A stretch of DNA of 39,481 bases from Acetobacteraceae bacterium (lineage in GTDB: Bacteria > Pseudomonadota > Alphaproteobacteria > Acetobacterales > Acetobacteraceae), in NCBI GenBank assembly GCA_024280945.1, contig JAMXLO010000061.1, positions 1 to 39,481 of the forward strand, written 5' to 3'. The translations under genes were made by a program, and so were the position numbers. The notes below the pieces were generated by a model, which searched no databases, was not told where the DNA came from, and saw nothing but the letters and a program-made list of their open reading frames with translations. Below are positions 17,220-25,584 of this stretch, one piece after another. Position 1 is the first letter of the stretch; each line of letters opens with the position of its first letter.

Positions 17220-18100
17220 AGCGGGCGCTGCGCTGGAGCTGGCTGCCGTCGCTAGTGCCATCTACCGCCTCGGCGCATGCGGAAGATGGCATTTGGACCT
17301 TCGATCCCTGGGTCGTGACACCGCTGTTGGTCACAGCGGGCCTGTACACCTATGGCGTAATTGCCTTGTGGCGTCGCGCTGGCATTGGTCGTGGGATCAG
17401 GCCCTGGCAGGCTGGCTGCTACATCGCCGGTTGGTTGCTGCTCGCTGTGACGCTGGTGTCACCGCTGCACCGGCTGGGCGAGCACTTATTCATAGCGCAC
17501 ATGGTCGAGCATGAAATGATCATGGCTGTCGCCGCGCCGCTGCTAGCGCTCGCGCGGCCGATCGGCGCGTTCCTTTGGGCATTCCCGTTGTCGGTGCGAC
17601 AGCGACTGGGCCAGCTGAGACAGGCACCGTGGCTGCGCAACGTCTGGAGCATGGTCACTGCACCGGTACCCGCGACAACGTGGCACGGCGCCGTCATCTG
17701 GTTTTGGCACGCCCCTGTCCTGTTCGATGACGCAGTGGCGCAGGTGAGTCTGCATCGCCTGCAGCACCTGAGCTTTCTGTTCAGTGCGCTTGCTTTCTGG
17801 TGGGCACTGATACGCCGTGCCGAAAGGGGCGCCGCTGTGCTTCACCTGTTCGTCACCATGGTCCACACCACGATCCTTGGTGCGCTGTTGGTCCTCGTGC
17901 CCCGCGTGCTCTATCCGGGCCAAACGGCGGCGGCGCCGTATTGGCATCTGACGCCGCTGCAGGATCAGCAGTTGGCAGGCTTGGTGATGTGGGTTCCTGC
18001 CGGCACGGTCTACGCCGGTGCAGCGCTGGCCTTCGCCGCGCTATGGGTTCGCCGGTCGGGCGAGTTTTGGACGCATAAGGACGCGCTTCGTGCGCGGTAG
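17216..18100 (+). CDS. ctaG: CtaG-type oxidase assembly membrane protein (Caa3_CtaG family)
   Basis: A 294-residue polytopic membrane protein. Family signatures visible by eye include SPLHRLGEHLFIAHMVEHEMIM, an ALARP turn, WHGAVIWFWHAPVLFD and HLSFLFSALAFWWALI, typical of the caa3-assembly CtaG family (distinct from the Cox11-type CtaG). It is thought to help mature the oxidase CuB/heme site. The N-terminus ends in a possible signal-like SASAHAEDG. ATGA overlap with the upstream gene; ten-base overlap with the following cytochrome gene. Confidence 0.88.
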   Translation: MKRALRWSWLPSLVPSTASAHAEDGIWTFDPWVVTPLLVTAGLYTYGVIALWRRAGIGRGIRPWQAGCYIAGWLLLAVTLVSPLHRLGEHLFIAHMVEHEMIMAVAAPLLALARPIGAFLWAFPLSVRQRLGQLRQAPWLRNVWSMVTAPVPATTWHGAVIWFWHAPVLFDDAVAQVSLHRLQHLSFLFSALAFWWALIRRAERGAAVLHLFVTMVHTTILGALLVLVPRVLYPGQTAAAPYWHLTPLQDQQLAGLVMWVPAGTVYAGAALAFAALWVRRSGEFWTHKDALRAR

Positions 18101-18596
18101 AATCCTCCTGCTGGGCGGCCTGTTACTGACCGCCCTCTCGATCTGGCACCGGCCGTTGCCAGTCGCCACGTCGAAGCGGCAGACACCAACGGGCGCTTTC
18201 TCGACCTTGTCGCTGATCGCGGCATGCGCGGCCATCGTGCTTGCCGCGGTGCTTTGGCTTGCAACCCAACAATGGAGGGAGGCTAGCGAGCGGGAAGTTG
18301 CCGCGCGCGCCATGACCGGCGGTGATCCGACACGAGCCGCAACTCTGATGACCCGCTACGGCTGCGCCGGATGTCATGCCATTCCGGGCATACCGGGTGC
18401 CGATGGTCAGGTGGGTTCGCCCCTCACAGAAATGAGGAAGCGCGTGTTCATCGCCGGTGTGTTGCCCAACACGGCGAGCAACCTGATCGACTGGATTGTC
18501 CAGCCAGAGGCGCGCGACCCGCATTCTGCGATGCCGATTACCGGGATCACGCGCGCGGAGGCGCGCGATGTCGCCGCCTGGCTGTACAGCCGCTGA
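18090..18596 (+). CDS. Membrane-anchored c-type cytochrome
   Basis: A 168-residue protein starting at GTG inside the end of ctaG. Residues 5-18 and 38-60 are hydrophobic, giving one or two membrane anchors. The heme site is CAGCH (C92, C95, H96) and a likely axial Met is in HSAMPITG. The GTG start avoids a long overlap; an earlier ATG at 18018 would overlap ctaG by 80 bases. It is the last gene of the respiratory operon and probably feeds or extends the oxidase. It converges on the next cytochrome gene with only three bases between the stops. Confidence 0.82.
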   Translation: MRGRILLLGGLLLTALSIWHRPLPVATSKRQTPTGAFSTLSLIAACAAIVLAAVLWLATQQWREASEREVAARAMTGGDPTRAATLMTRYGCAGCHAIPGIPGADGQVGSPLTEMRKRVFIAGVLPNTASNLIDWIVQPEARDPHSAMPITGITRAEARDVAAWLYSR

Positions 18597-18599
18597 GGT

Positions 18600-19529
18600 T
18601 CAGCGCTCCTTTACCGCGTTCGGCGAACGGCGGGCAGGAAGCGCCAGGATGTAAGTAGCGATGGCTTCACGATCGACCAGCGGCAAGTCAGCTGTATTGG
18701 TGACAACATCGGCCATGGACGAACCAATCTGCCTCGACTCCGGTGTGTGCCCGTCCGTCAATACCCGCACCATGTCCGTACGCGACCAATGACCGATGCC
18801 GGCTGGGGTGATGTTCGGCACGTATCCGGCGCCTTCCTGATCGTAACCGCCGGCGAACCGACTGGACTCAACAATGGCATTGACCAGGTTGCGCGCCGAA
18901 TGGCACTCCGCGCAATGAGCTACCGCCTCGACCAGATATCGACCGCGATTCCACGCCTGGTCGCGCGCCGGATCAGAGCCGACGGGGAGGCGGTCGAAAT
19001 ACAACAGCTTCCAGAAGCCTATCAGGCGACGGTTGGAAAACGGAAACGGCAGATCGTGCTGCGGCGAACGCCCTTGCACTGGCGGCAGAGTGCGAAGATA
19101 GGCCATCAGGTCCTGCACGTCCTGCACGCGCATATGCGCGTAGCTGGTGTACGGCAGGGCAGGATAGTAGTGCTGGCCGCGAGGTGAGACGCCACTCATC
19201 AGCGCATTGGCAAGGTCGATGGTACGCCAACGCCCGATACCGTCGCGCGGGTCGGGGGAGATGTTTGGCGGAAAAAAGGTGCCGAATGGGCTGCCCAAAG
19301 CCAGCCCACCTCCCAGGCGCCGTCGGTCCGGCTGGCCGGGCGAGGCATGGCATGATGCACAATCGCCGGCATCAAAGATGAGCTTGCCGCGTGCAGCATC
19401 TCCGCCGTGTTCCAAGGCCGCAGCCCGTGTCGCGTCGAATGCTGGCCTAGGCTTCGTCAGCACCCATGCTACCGCACTGCCTGTGGCGGCGAGTGCCACG
19501 AGCGCGATGGCAACGCGGCGCCATCTCAT
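18600..19529 (-). CDS. Diheme cytochrome c partner of the molybdenum hydroxylase
   Basis: A 309-residue protein with an N-terminal anchor/signal helix (RRVAIALVALAATGSAVAWV) and two heme motifs: CASCH (C57, C60, H61) and CAECH (C206, C209, H210). The spacing of about 150 residues and motifs such as PFGTFFPPNISPD and RGRYLVEAVAHCAECH match the cytochromes that accept electrons from nicotinate or isoquinoline dehydrogenase-type enzymes. It lies three bases after the molybdopterin subunit gene and ends the minus-strand operon. Confidence 0.88.
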   Translation of the reverse strand: MRWRRVAIALVALAATGSAVAWVLTKPRPAFDATRAAALEHGGDAARGKLIFDAGDCASCHASPGQPDRRRLGGGLALGSPFGTFFPPNISPDPRDGIGRWRTIDLANALMSGVSPRGQHYYPALPYTSYAHMRVQDVQDLMAYLRTLPPVQGRSPQHDLPFPFSNRRLIGFWKLLYFDRLPVGSDPARDQAWNRGRYLVEAVAHCAECHSARNLVNAIVESSRFAGGYDQEGAGYVPNITPAGIGHWSRTDMVRVLTDGHTPESRQIGSSMADVVTNTADLPLVDREAIATYILALPARRSPNAVKER

Positions 19530-19532
19530 CTC

Positions 19533-21668
19533 TCAGTCGACCAGCAGCTTCTCGGGCATGATCGGCAGGTGACGCACGCGCTTGCCGGTGGCATGATACA
19601 CAGCGTTGGCGATCGCCGGAGCGACCCCGCAGAGCGCGATCTCCGCCAGACCTTTTGCGCCCAGCGGATTGAAGATCTCATCCGATGAACGTACAAACGT
19701 CACGTCGAGATCCGTCACGTCCGCGTTCACCGGCACCAGATACTCGGCCAGGTTCGCATTCATCACCCGACCCAGGCGTGCATCCCACTCGGCCTGCTCC
19801 ATCAGCGCCATGCCGATGCCGCCGACCATCCCACCGAGGCATTGGCTACGCGCGATCTTTGGATTGATAACGCGACCGACGTCGTACGCGCCCACGATGC
19901 GCGGCACGCGGACAGTCCCGAAGTCCGGATCCACCCACACCTCAGCAAACACTGCGCCGAAGCCAGCCGAAGAATACTTATTCGCCTCGTCGCCCGGCTC
20001 CGAGTGACCGGTGGCTGTCAGACTTTCGAGACCGGCGCGACGAAGGCGGGCGCCGTGACCCTCAGCCATTTCACCCGCAGGCAGGTTTGCCATCAGCGCT
20101 TTGCATGCATCGACCACTGCGGTACCGACGCTCGCCAGCGTCATCGAGCCACCATGCACCGGCGCCTTCGGCATCTCGGTGTCGCCGAGTTCGAAGTGCA
20201 CACGTTCGATTGGCAGACCGAGCGTGTCGGCCGCGAGCTGCGTCATCGCGGTGTAGGTTCCCGGCCCCATATCACTCGAAGCGGTGCGAACCACCGCTGT
20301 GTCATTCGCATAGAGGATGGCTTGCACCGACGCCGGCGCCCGCTCTGCCGGATAGAACGCGGTCGCCATGCCGTAGCCGATCAACAGTCGCCCGTTGCGC
20401 ATGGACCGCGGCGGCGCCGATCGGCGGGACCAGAGGAAGCGATCGGCGGCAGTTTGATAACACTCCCGCAGCGCCTTGCTCGACCACGGGACACCCTTCG
20501 CCTCGTCGTTTTCCGCGTAGTTGCGCAGTCGCAGCTCGATCGGGTCCATCCCCAATCCGTCGGCCAGCTCGTCCATCGCTATCTCAAGTGCCATCACGCC
20601 AGTGGCGATGCCGGGCGCTCGCATCGGACATGGCGTGTTGGCGTTCACCGGCGCCAGGCGATAACGCGCCTGGACATTTGGACAGGAGTAGGTGCGCAGC
20701 ACTGGATCGGCGGTGCGTTCCGCGTATTCTTCGTAGACCGAAGTCGGCGCCACTGCATCCTGTATGATCGCAACCAGCCGGCCATCCGCTTCTGCACCAA
20801 GCTGCATGTGCTGCTCGGTGCGTGGCCGATAGCCGACTGACACGTACAGTTCGCGCCGCGTCAGCTCAAGGCGGACCGCGCGACCGACCTGGCGCGCCGC
20901 CAAAGCGGCAATGGTAACGTGCGGCCAGGTCCGCAATGCCGAGCCGAATGCGCCGCCGACGAACGGCGACACGACACGGATGTTCTCCGCTGGCATGCCA
21001 AACACGTGCGCGATCTCCGAGCGCACGTTGTCCACCCACTGTGACTTGTCATAGAGCGTCAGGTGATCGCCGAACCACTCCGCGATGGTGGCGTGCGGTT
21101 CCACTGCGTTGTGGTGCTCGCGATCGTGGCTGCACCACATATCAACTTTCACCGGCGCCTTGGCGAATGCTTTCTCTGCATCGCCTCGGCTGCCGCCGCC
21201 CCGCCCTGCCTTGGAGGATGCCTCCGTCGGCGGTTGCGCGCGATCATGCCGTACTTCGGTCGTCGCTACCTGCTCATGGTAAGCGACCTGCACCAGAGCG
21301 GCGGCCGTGCGCGCCTGCTCGACTGTCTCCGCAATCACCACCGCGATCGGTTGGCCGACGAACAAGATCTCGGGCCCCTGAAATACGTGAAGCTGCTCAC
21401 CCGCCTTAGGATCCACAGGAGGTCGCTTCTCCAATGGCTCATACGGCAACCGTTCAGCGTTAAGATGCGAGATGACGGCCAGCACGCCAGGCTCTTGCTC
21501 CGCGTCCCTGGTATCCAACTGGTCGATGCGGCCGTGCGCAATGGTGCTGTGCACCAGGGCCGCATGCACCATGTTGCGAAGATTGAATTCGGCAGCGTAG
21601 ATCGCGTGACCAGTCACCTTGGCGGGCCCGTCAACCCGGCTGATCGGTTGGCCGACAACGGAATTCAT
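19533..21668 (-). CDS. Molybdenum hydroxylase large subunit (xanthine dehydrogenase family, PaoC-like)
   Basis: A 711-residue molybdopterin-binding subunit, close in length to E. coli PaoC (about 730). It opens with GQPISRVDGPAKVTGHAIYAA and shows FVGGAFG, PMRAPG and GGMVGGIGMAL motifs. The catalytic Glu is E676 (GAKGLAEIA), so the active-site base is kept. No Tat signal. Start overlaps the FAD subunit stop by ATGA. Together with the two upstream subunits it forms a three-chain aldehyde- or heterocycle-oxidising enzyme; substrate is not readable. Confidence 0.9.
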   Translation of the reverse strand: MNSVVGQPISRVDGPAKVTGHAIYAAEFNLRNMVHAALVHSTIAHGRIDQLDTRDAEQEPGVLAVISHLNAERLPYEPLEKRPPVDPKAGEQLHVFQGPEILFVGQPIAVVIAETVEQARTAAALVQVAYHEQVATTEVRHDRAQPPTEASSKAGRGGGSRGDAEKAFAKAPVKVDMWCSHDREHHNAVEPHATIAEWFGDHLTLYDKSQWVDNVRSEIAHVFGMPAENIRVVSPFVGGAFGSALRTWPHVTIAALAARQVGRAVRLELTRRELYVSVGYRPRTEQHMQLGAEADGRLVAIIQDAVAPTSVYEEYAERTADPVLRTYSCPNVQARYRLAPVNANTPCPMRAPGIATGVMALEIAMDELADGLGMDPIELRLRNYAENDEAKGVPWSSKALRECYQTAADRFLWSRRSAPPRSMRNGRLLIGYGMATAFYPAERAPASVQAILYANDTAVVRTASSDMGPGTYTAMTQLAADTLGLPIERVHFELGDTEMPKAPVHGGSMTLASVGTAVVDACKALMANLPAGEMAEGHGARLRRAGLESLTATGHSEPGDEANKYSSAGFGAVFAEVWVDPDFGTVRVPRIVGAYDVGRVINPKIARSQCLGGMVGGIGMALMEQAEWDARLGRVMNANLAEYLVPVNADVTDLDVTFVRSSDEIFNPLGAKGLAEIALCGVAPAIANAVYHATGKRVRHLPIMPEKLLVD

Positions 21669-22648
21669 GCGATGCCTCCCGCTGTCAGCAGGGCACGTTC
21701 CACGGCGCGCTGCAGCATCGGAACCTTGAAAGCGTTACCGGCACGTGGCGCCGCGCCGTCACCCGCACGATTGCCTGCCTGCCTTGCCAGGTCCGGCGTC
21801 AACGGCCGGCCTTGCAGCGCCTCCTCGACCCGCATCAGCCGCCACGGTTTCGTCCCTACGCCACCGGCGACGATGCGCGCCCGGTGCACGCGCGTGCCGT
21901 CCATCTCGAGGGCCGCCGCGACCGATACGAGTGCCCACTCGAAACTCGCGCGATCGCGGACTTTGAGATAATACGAGTGTCCAGCGGCTTCATTTGACGG
22001 CAGCAGTACGGCGGTAATGAGTTCGCCCGACGCCAAGGTCGTCTCATGTTGTGGATTTTCGTCCGGCATGCGGTAGAGGTCCGCCAGGCGCATGCGCCGC
22101 TCGCCCTCGACGTTCTGCACGAGAAGGTCAGCATCCAGTGCCAGCAGCGCTACGGCCATGTCGCCGGGATTAGCGGCGATGCAGCGATCGCTGCCGCCGA
22201 AGATCGCGTTGATGCGGTTGAGGCCGTCCCACGCCGGACAGCCGCTGCCAGGCTGCCGCTTGTTGCACGGCACCGTCGCGTCGCGGAAATACAGGCATCG
22301 GGTGCGCTGCAGCAGATTGCCGCCCACAGTCGCCATGTTGCGCACCTGCGGTGAGGCCGTCTCCTGCAACGCCTGGACCAGCAACGGAAAGCGTTGCCGG
22401 ATCCCTGGATCATCCGCTACGTCCGACAGACGGGTCAGTGCACCGATCCGCGCTTCGCCTTGTTCGGTCTGCACGCCGGAGAACGGCAGCGCGTTGATAT
22501 CGATAAGGCTGGGCGGCGCGATCACTCCTTCCTGCAGCAGCTGCAGTATGTCGGTGCCGCCGGCAATGAATGTGGCGTTGGAGCCCCCGCAGACCAAGCT
22601 TAGTGCCGTCTCGGCGTGGGGGGCGACGACGTAGGAAAACGCCAGCAC
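21665..22648 (-). CDS. Molybdenum hydroxylase FAD subunit with extra [4Fe-4S] site (PaoB-like)
   Basis: A 327-residue FAD-binding subunit. FIAGGTDILQLL is the FAD pyrophosphate loop and ATVGGNLLQRTRC follows. Cysteines C118, C128, C137 and C156 (RTRCLYF, VPCNKRQPGSGC, DRCIAAN) match the additional [4Fe-4S] site known in PaoB. I start at the GTG at 22648, which follows GAGAGGG at good spacing and gives the family's usual beginning (VLAFSYV). A longer frame from 22705 would overlap the iron-sulfur gene. Confidence 0.88.
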   Translation of the reverse strand: MLAFSYVVAPHAETALSLVCGGSNATFIAGGTDILQLLQEGVIAPPSLIDINALPFSGVQTEQGEARIGALTRLSDVADDPGIRQRFPLLVQALQETASPQVRNMATVGGNLLQRTRCLYFRDATVPCNKRQPGSGCPAWDGLNRINAIFGGSDRCIAANPGDMAVALLALDADLLVQNVEGERRMRLADLYRMPDENPQHETTLASGELITAVLLPSNEAAGHSYYLKVRDRASFEWALVSVAAALEMDGTRVHRARIVAGGVGTKPWRLMRVEEALQGRPLTPDLARQAGNRAGDGAAPRAGNAFKVPMLQRAVERALLTAGGIA

Positions 22649-22649
22649 G

Positions 22650-23153
22650 CTACGACCCTCTCGCGGCTGCGTCACGGACGGCCGCAACGATGTTGGTGTA
22701 GGCACCGCATCGGCAGATATTGCCGCTCATGTGCTCGCGAATGGTCGCCTCATCCGTAGTACGAGACTCGTTGAGCAGGCCGATGGCGGACATGATCTGT
22801 CCGGGCGTGCAATAGCCACACTGAAACGCATCGTGCTGAACGAAGGCGGTCTGCATGGGGTGCAGTTCACCGTCCGTAGCGATGCCCTCTATTGTTGTGA
22901 TGGCGCGCCCGTGCACCATCACTGCCAAGGTCAGGCAGGCGTTGATGCGCCGTCCTTCCAGCAGCACGGTGCAGGCGCCGCACTGTCCCAGATCGCACCC
23001 ACGCTTGGTGCCGGTTAGATGCAGACGGTCGCGCAGTGCATCAAGCAATGTGGTTCGCGCGTCGACGGCAAGGCGGTGGCTGGTGCCGTTGACGATCAGG
23101 CCGATATCGAAGCGGCTCGCCGGTGTGGAAGGGAGTGGCCCTTGGCTGTCCAT
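22650..23153 (-). CDS. Molybdenum hydroxylase [2Fe-2S] subunit (PaoA-like, no export signal)
   Basis: A 167-residue protein with two [2Fe-2S] sites: plant-type C53, C58, C61, C73 (GCDLGQCGACTVLLEG ... NACL) and the C-terminal helical site C112, C115, C147, C149 (QCGYCTPGQ ... ICRCGAY). I start at the ATG at 23153 because GTGAGG lies six bases before it; a GTG at 23165 is possible. PaoA of E. coli carries a Tat signal, which is absent here, yet the operon's cytochrome is clearly exported. It heads the minus-strand operon. Confidence 0.88.
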   Translation of the reverse strand: MDSQGPLPSTPASRFDIGLIVNGTSHRLAVDARTTLLDALRDRLHLTGTKRGCDLGQCGACTVLLEGRRINACLTLAVMVHGRAITTIEGIATDGELHPMQTAFVQHDAFQCGYCTPGQIMSAIGLLNESRTTDEATIREHMSGNICRCGAYTNIVAAVRDAAARGS

Positions 23154-23298
23154 GTGCGACCTCACGTCCTGCGCAGCGTGAACGCGCGCAATGCCCCGCG
23201 TTTCCGGGCCTGTCCCTCCAAACCTCGTGAGTTCTTCCGCCGCAACCGCGCTCTGCGCACGTCGTTTTACCCATCAAGCCGCAGACAGGGCCCGATCG

Positions 23299-23541
23299 AT
23301 GTTGGAAAAGCGACGCTCCCTTGGAGCCCTTCACGCACGGATGCGCCAGGTCGAACGGGAGCTGTTCCGCGCGGAATACAGCGGGGAGGTCAATCCGGAT
23401 CCGAGCGATGCCCGAGACATTCCTGACTATCACGTCGGGACGAGCGCAACCGACGTGAAGATATGGGTCGAGCAGATGGCCGAGGGGCTCGGCTATGATC
23501 GGGTAGTTTGGCACGAACTGCCGACATCCGTGGACCGCTGA
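23299..23541 (+). CDS. Hypothetical small protein whose 3' end lies in rearranged DNA
   Basis: An 80-residue frame from MLEKRRSLGALHARM to LPTSVDR (open upstream to 23191). The first 64 residues are amphipathic and plausible as protein (RQVERELFRAEYSG, then DVKIWVEQMAEGL). The last 16 codons lie on DNA that matches, in antisense, the 3' end of the gene at 33860-34204, so the tail was acquired or replaced by rearrangement. I recognise no family. It could be a real gene with a foreign tail or a chance frame. The rest of 23154-23298 holds no gene and should contain the promoter of the minus-strand molybdenum hydroxylase operon. Confidence 0.4.
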   Translation: MLEKRRSLGALHARMRQVERELFRAEYSGEVNPDPSDARDIPDYHVGTSATDVKIWVEQMAEGLGYDRVVWHELPTSVDR

Positions 23542-23626
23542 TCGGCCTCGCCGCTCGCCAAAGCGCGAAGGTCCTGCCCTACTTGCTCGATTCCTGGCGA
23601 CGGCACCTACCCCAGCGGGAACTGCC
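23493..23626 (-). pseudogene. 3'-end remnant of the gene found intact at 33860-34204
   Basis: Read on the minus strand, these 134 bases align without large gaps to about 34071-34204, the last 45 codons of the small gene after the alpha formate dehydrogenase. The stop codon context gatcatag is included. I count roughly 85-90% identical bases by eye. The frame is broken: a TAG appears early where the intact copy has GAG. The 5' part of the gene is absent and the fragment ends exactly where the next remnant begins at 23624. Confidence 0.8.
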
Positions 23627-23687
23627 GGCGGAGGAGGCATACCCTATCTGTCACATCGCGGTGCATATCGATCTGCTGGAGAACTGA
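23624..23687 (+). pseudogene. 3'-end remnant of the small gene found intact at 30347-30571
   Basis: The plus strand ends a frame with GHIAVHIDLLED-like residues (CHIAVHIDLLEN) and a TGA just before fdhB, matching the last 20 codons of the 74-residue gene on the other strand at 30347-30571. The 5' two thirds are missing. The surviving end still supplies the CTGAGGATG translation context in front of fdhB, so it may be kept for that reason. Confidence 0.8.
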
Positions 23688-23734
23688 GGATGGAAATGCA
23701 CCCGCGCGTATCGGATCATGCCGCATCCGACCTC
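23624..23734 (+). repeat. Inverted repeat, left copy (111 bp; partner 30301-30410)
   Basis: From gccggcggaggaggc to gcatccgacctc this stretch matches the reverse complement of 30301-30410 with about a dozen differences and one single-base gap, roughly 90% identity counted by eye. It covers the small-gene 3' end and the first 15 codons of fdhB. The two copies are in opposite orientation about 6.6 kb apart. Confidence 0.85.
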
Positions 23735-24580
23735 GATCGGGCCATAGCGGACGAGGCGGAATTGACGGCGGGCATACGCATCCGGCCAGGGCGGTCGTAT
23801 GGCTTCTTTACCGACACCACCCTGTGCATCGGCTGCAAAGCGTGTGAGGTAGCCTGCAAGGAATGGAACAACCTGCCAGCCGACGGCATTGGGCTGACCG
23901 GCCATAGCTACGACAACACGACCGCGCTGTCCGCGGATTCCTGGCGCCACGTCATGTTCATCGAGGCGGGCGTGCGCGACGATCTGGCCCAGCCGTTCCA
24001 GAGCGGCTGGCTGATGATGAGCGACGTTTGCAAGCACTGCCACAACGCGCCCTGTCTAGAGGCCTGCCCGACCGGCGCATTGTTCCGCACCGAATTCGAC
24101 ACGGTGGTCGTGCAGCAGGACATCTGCAATGGCTGTGGCTATTGCGTGCCGGCTTGCCCGTTCGGGGTTGTCGATATCAGTCTGTTGGACGGCAAGGCGC
24201 ACAAGTGCACTCTTTGTTACGATCGGCTCAAAGGCGGCCTGGAGCCAGCCTGTGCAAAGGCTTGCCCAACAGACTCCATCCAGTTCGGCGAACTGGATGA
24301 GCTTCAGGAACGGGCCAGGCGGCGTGAAGCAGACCTGCATCGTCGTGGCGTGGCCGGTGCCTATATATACGGCGCACCCGGCACGCCCGGCGCTACAGGT
24401 GGCCTGGGCCACTTGAGCGCATTCTTTCTGCTGACTGCAACGCCCGAGACGTACAACTTGCCACGCGCGCCCACGCGCCCGGCGAACCGAATCGCTCCGA
24501 GCCTCGCGGCGGGGATCGCTACCGTGTTCGGCCTGGCTGTGGCGGCGCTCTCACTGTTCACACGGTCGGCAGAAAGATGA
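23690..24580 (+). CDS. fdhB: Formate dehydrogenase beta subunit, four [4Fe-4S] ferredoxin
   Basis: A 296-residue iron-sulfur subunit that carries electrons from the alpha subunit to the membrane subunit. Four cysteine groups are visible: CIGCKACEVAC, CKHCHNAPCLEACP, CNGCGYCVPACP and CTLCYDRLKGG followed by ACAKACP. A C-terminal hydrophobic segment near 267-289 (IAPSLAAGIATVFGLAVAAL) is a likely membrane anchor, as in FdnH/FdoH. The first 15 codons lie in the inverted repeat, a second broken copy of which is at 30301-30344. ATGA overlap with the NrfD-type gene. The matching alpha subunit is 7 kb away instead of adjacent. Confidence 0.92.
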   Translation: MEMHPRVSDHAASDLDRAIADEAELTAGIRIRPGRSYGFFTDTTLCIGCKACEVACKEWNNLPADGIGLTGHSYDNTTALSADSWRHVMFIEAGVRDDLAQPFQSGWLMMSDVCKHCHNAPCLEACPTGALFRTEFDTVVVQQDICNGCGYCVPACPFGVVDISLLDGKAHKCTLCYDRLKGGLEPACAKACPTDSIQFGELDELQERARRREADLHRRGVAGAYIYGAPGTPGATGGLGHLSAFFLLTATPETYNLPRAPTRPANRIAPSLAAGIATVFGLAVAALSLFTRSAER

Positions 24581-25506
24581 GCATGAACGAGCAGCCAGCA
24601 TGGGATGGGCGGACCTACTACAATGAACCGCAGCTTAGAGCCGCACCGTTCAACAACGCGTTGGTTGGCGGCTACATTTTCTTGGCCGGTCTATCGGGTG
24701 CAGCGCAGTTGCTAACGACAGTGATGGACGCCACGCGGGGGCCAGGTGCGGCGTCAACGACCCGGCGCGGTCGATATTTGGCAATGCTGGCGCCGACCGT
24801 GGGTGCGTTGTGTTTGATCCTGGATCTGCACACGCCCCAGCGCTTCTACAACATGTTGCGCCTGATCAAGCCAACTTCACCCATGTCGCTTGGCAGCTGG
24901 GTGCTCGTTGGATTTGGCGTCACCAGCACTGCAACGGCAGTGCTGCAGTTCGCGGCGGACCGGTTGCGCGGCTCCCGGCTGCGAGGTGTCGCCCGCATCA
25001 CGCAGGTTCCCGCCGCGCTCGCTGGTGCGTTCATGAGCACCTACACCGCGTCCCTGCTCTCAGCCACAAGCACGCCGCTTTGGGCGGCGGCCCCGAAGAG
25101 CCTCGCGGTGCGCTTTGCATCTTCGGCAGTCGCATCGGCGGCGGCAGCCCTGGGCCTGGGTGAACGAAACGACCGGCGTCGTCGAGACTTGGATAACCTC
25201 GCCGTTGCGGCGCTGGCTGTGGAGTTGGCCGCAACACTCGCGTCCGAGCATGCGGAACGCCAGGTGGGTATCGATGATGGGGGCAAACAATCGGCAGGAC
25301 GTGCGGCTGTGCCGCTTGTGCTCCTGCTCACATCGCTGCTGCTCCCAGGCTTCCTCGGACGTGCTGTTTCCACTCTGGGATCCGTCGCCGCGTTGGGCGG
25401 TGGCCTGGCGATGCGCGTCGACACTCTCACAGAAGGAGACACATCCGCGCGCCAGTCGCATCGCAGCCTGCGCTTCGCACAGCCGGACAATCTGCCGCGC
25501 GCGTAG
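24577..25506 (+). CDS. NrfD-type membrane subunit of the formate dehydrogenase
   Basis: A 309-residue membrane protein of the NrfD/PsrC type with about eight helices. It opens with a soluble MSMNEQPAWDGRTYYNEP and continues GGYIFLAGLSGAAQLL and LDLHTPQRFYNMLR, the usual NrfD features. It replaces the cytochrome b556 gamma subunit of FdnI-type enzymes and should pass electrons to quinone. Start by ATGA overlap with fdhB. Followed by 78 bases without a feature and then a convergent chemoreceptor gene. Confidence 0.87.
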   Translation: MSMNEQPAWDGRTYYNEPQLRAAPFNNALVGGYIFLAGLSGAAQLLTTVMDATRGPGAASTTRRGRYLAMLAPTVGALCLILDLHTPQRFYNMLRLIKPTSPMSLGSWVLVGFGVTSTATAVLQFAADRLRGSRLRGVARITQVPAALAGAFMSTYTASLLSATSTPLWAAAPKSLAVRFASSAVASAAAALGLGERNDRRRRDLDNLAVAALAVELAATLASEHAERQVGIDDGGKQSAGRAAVPLVLLLTSLLLPGFLGRAVSTLGSVAALGGGLAMRVDTLTEGDTSARQSHRSLRFAQPDNLPRA

Positions 25507-25584
25507 ACTCAGAAGTGATTTTGGTTTCGCTGCAATGCATCCAGCCGGTGACGCGAGCACCCGCCCCCGCGGTCGCAGTTCTCG

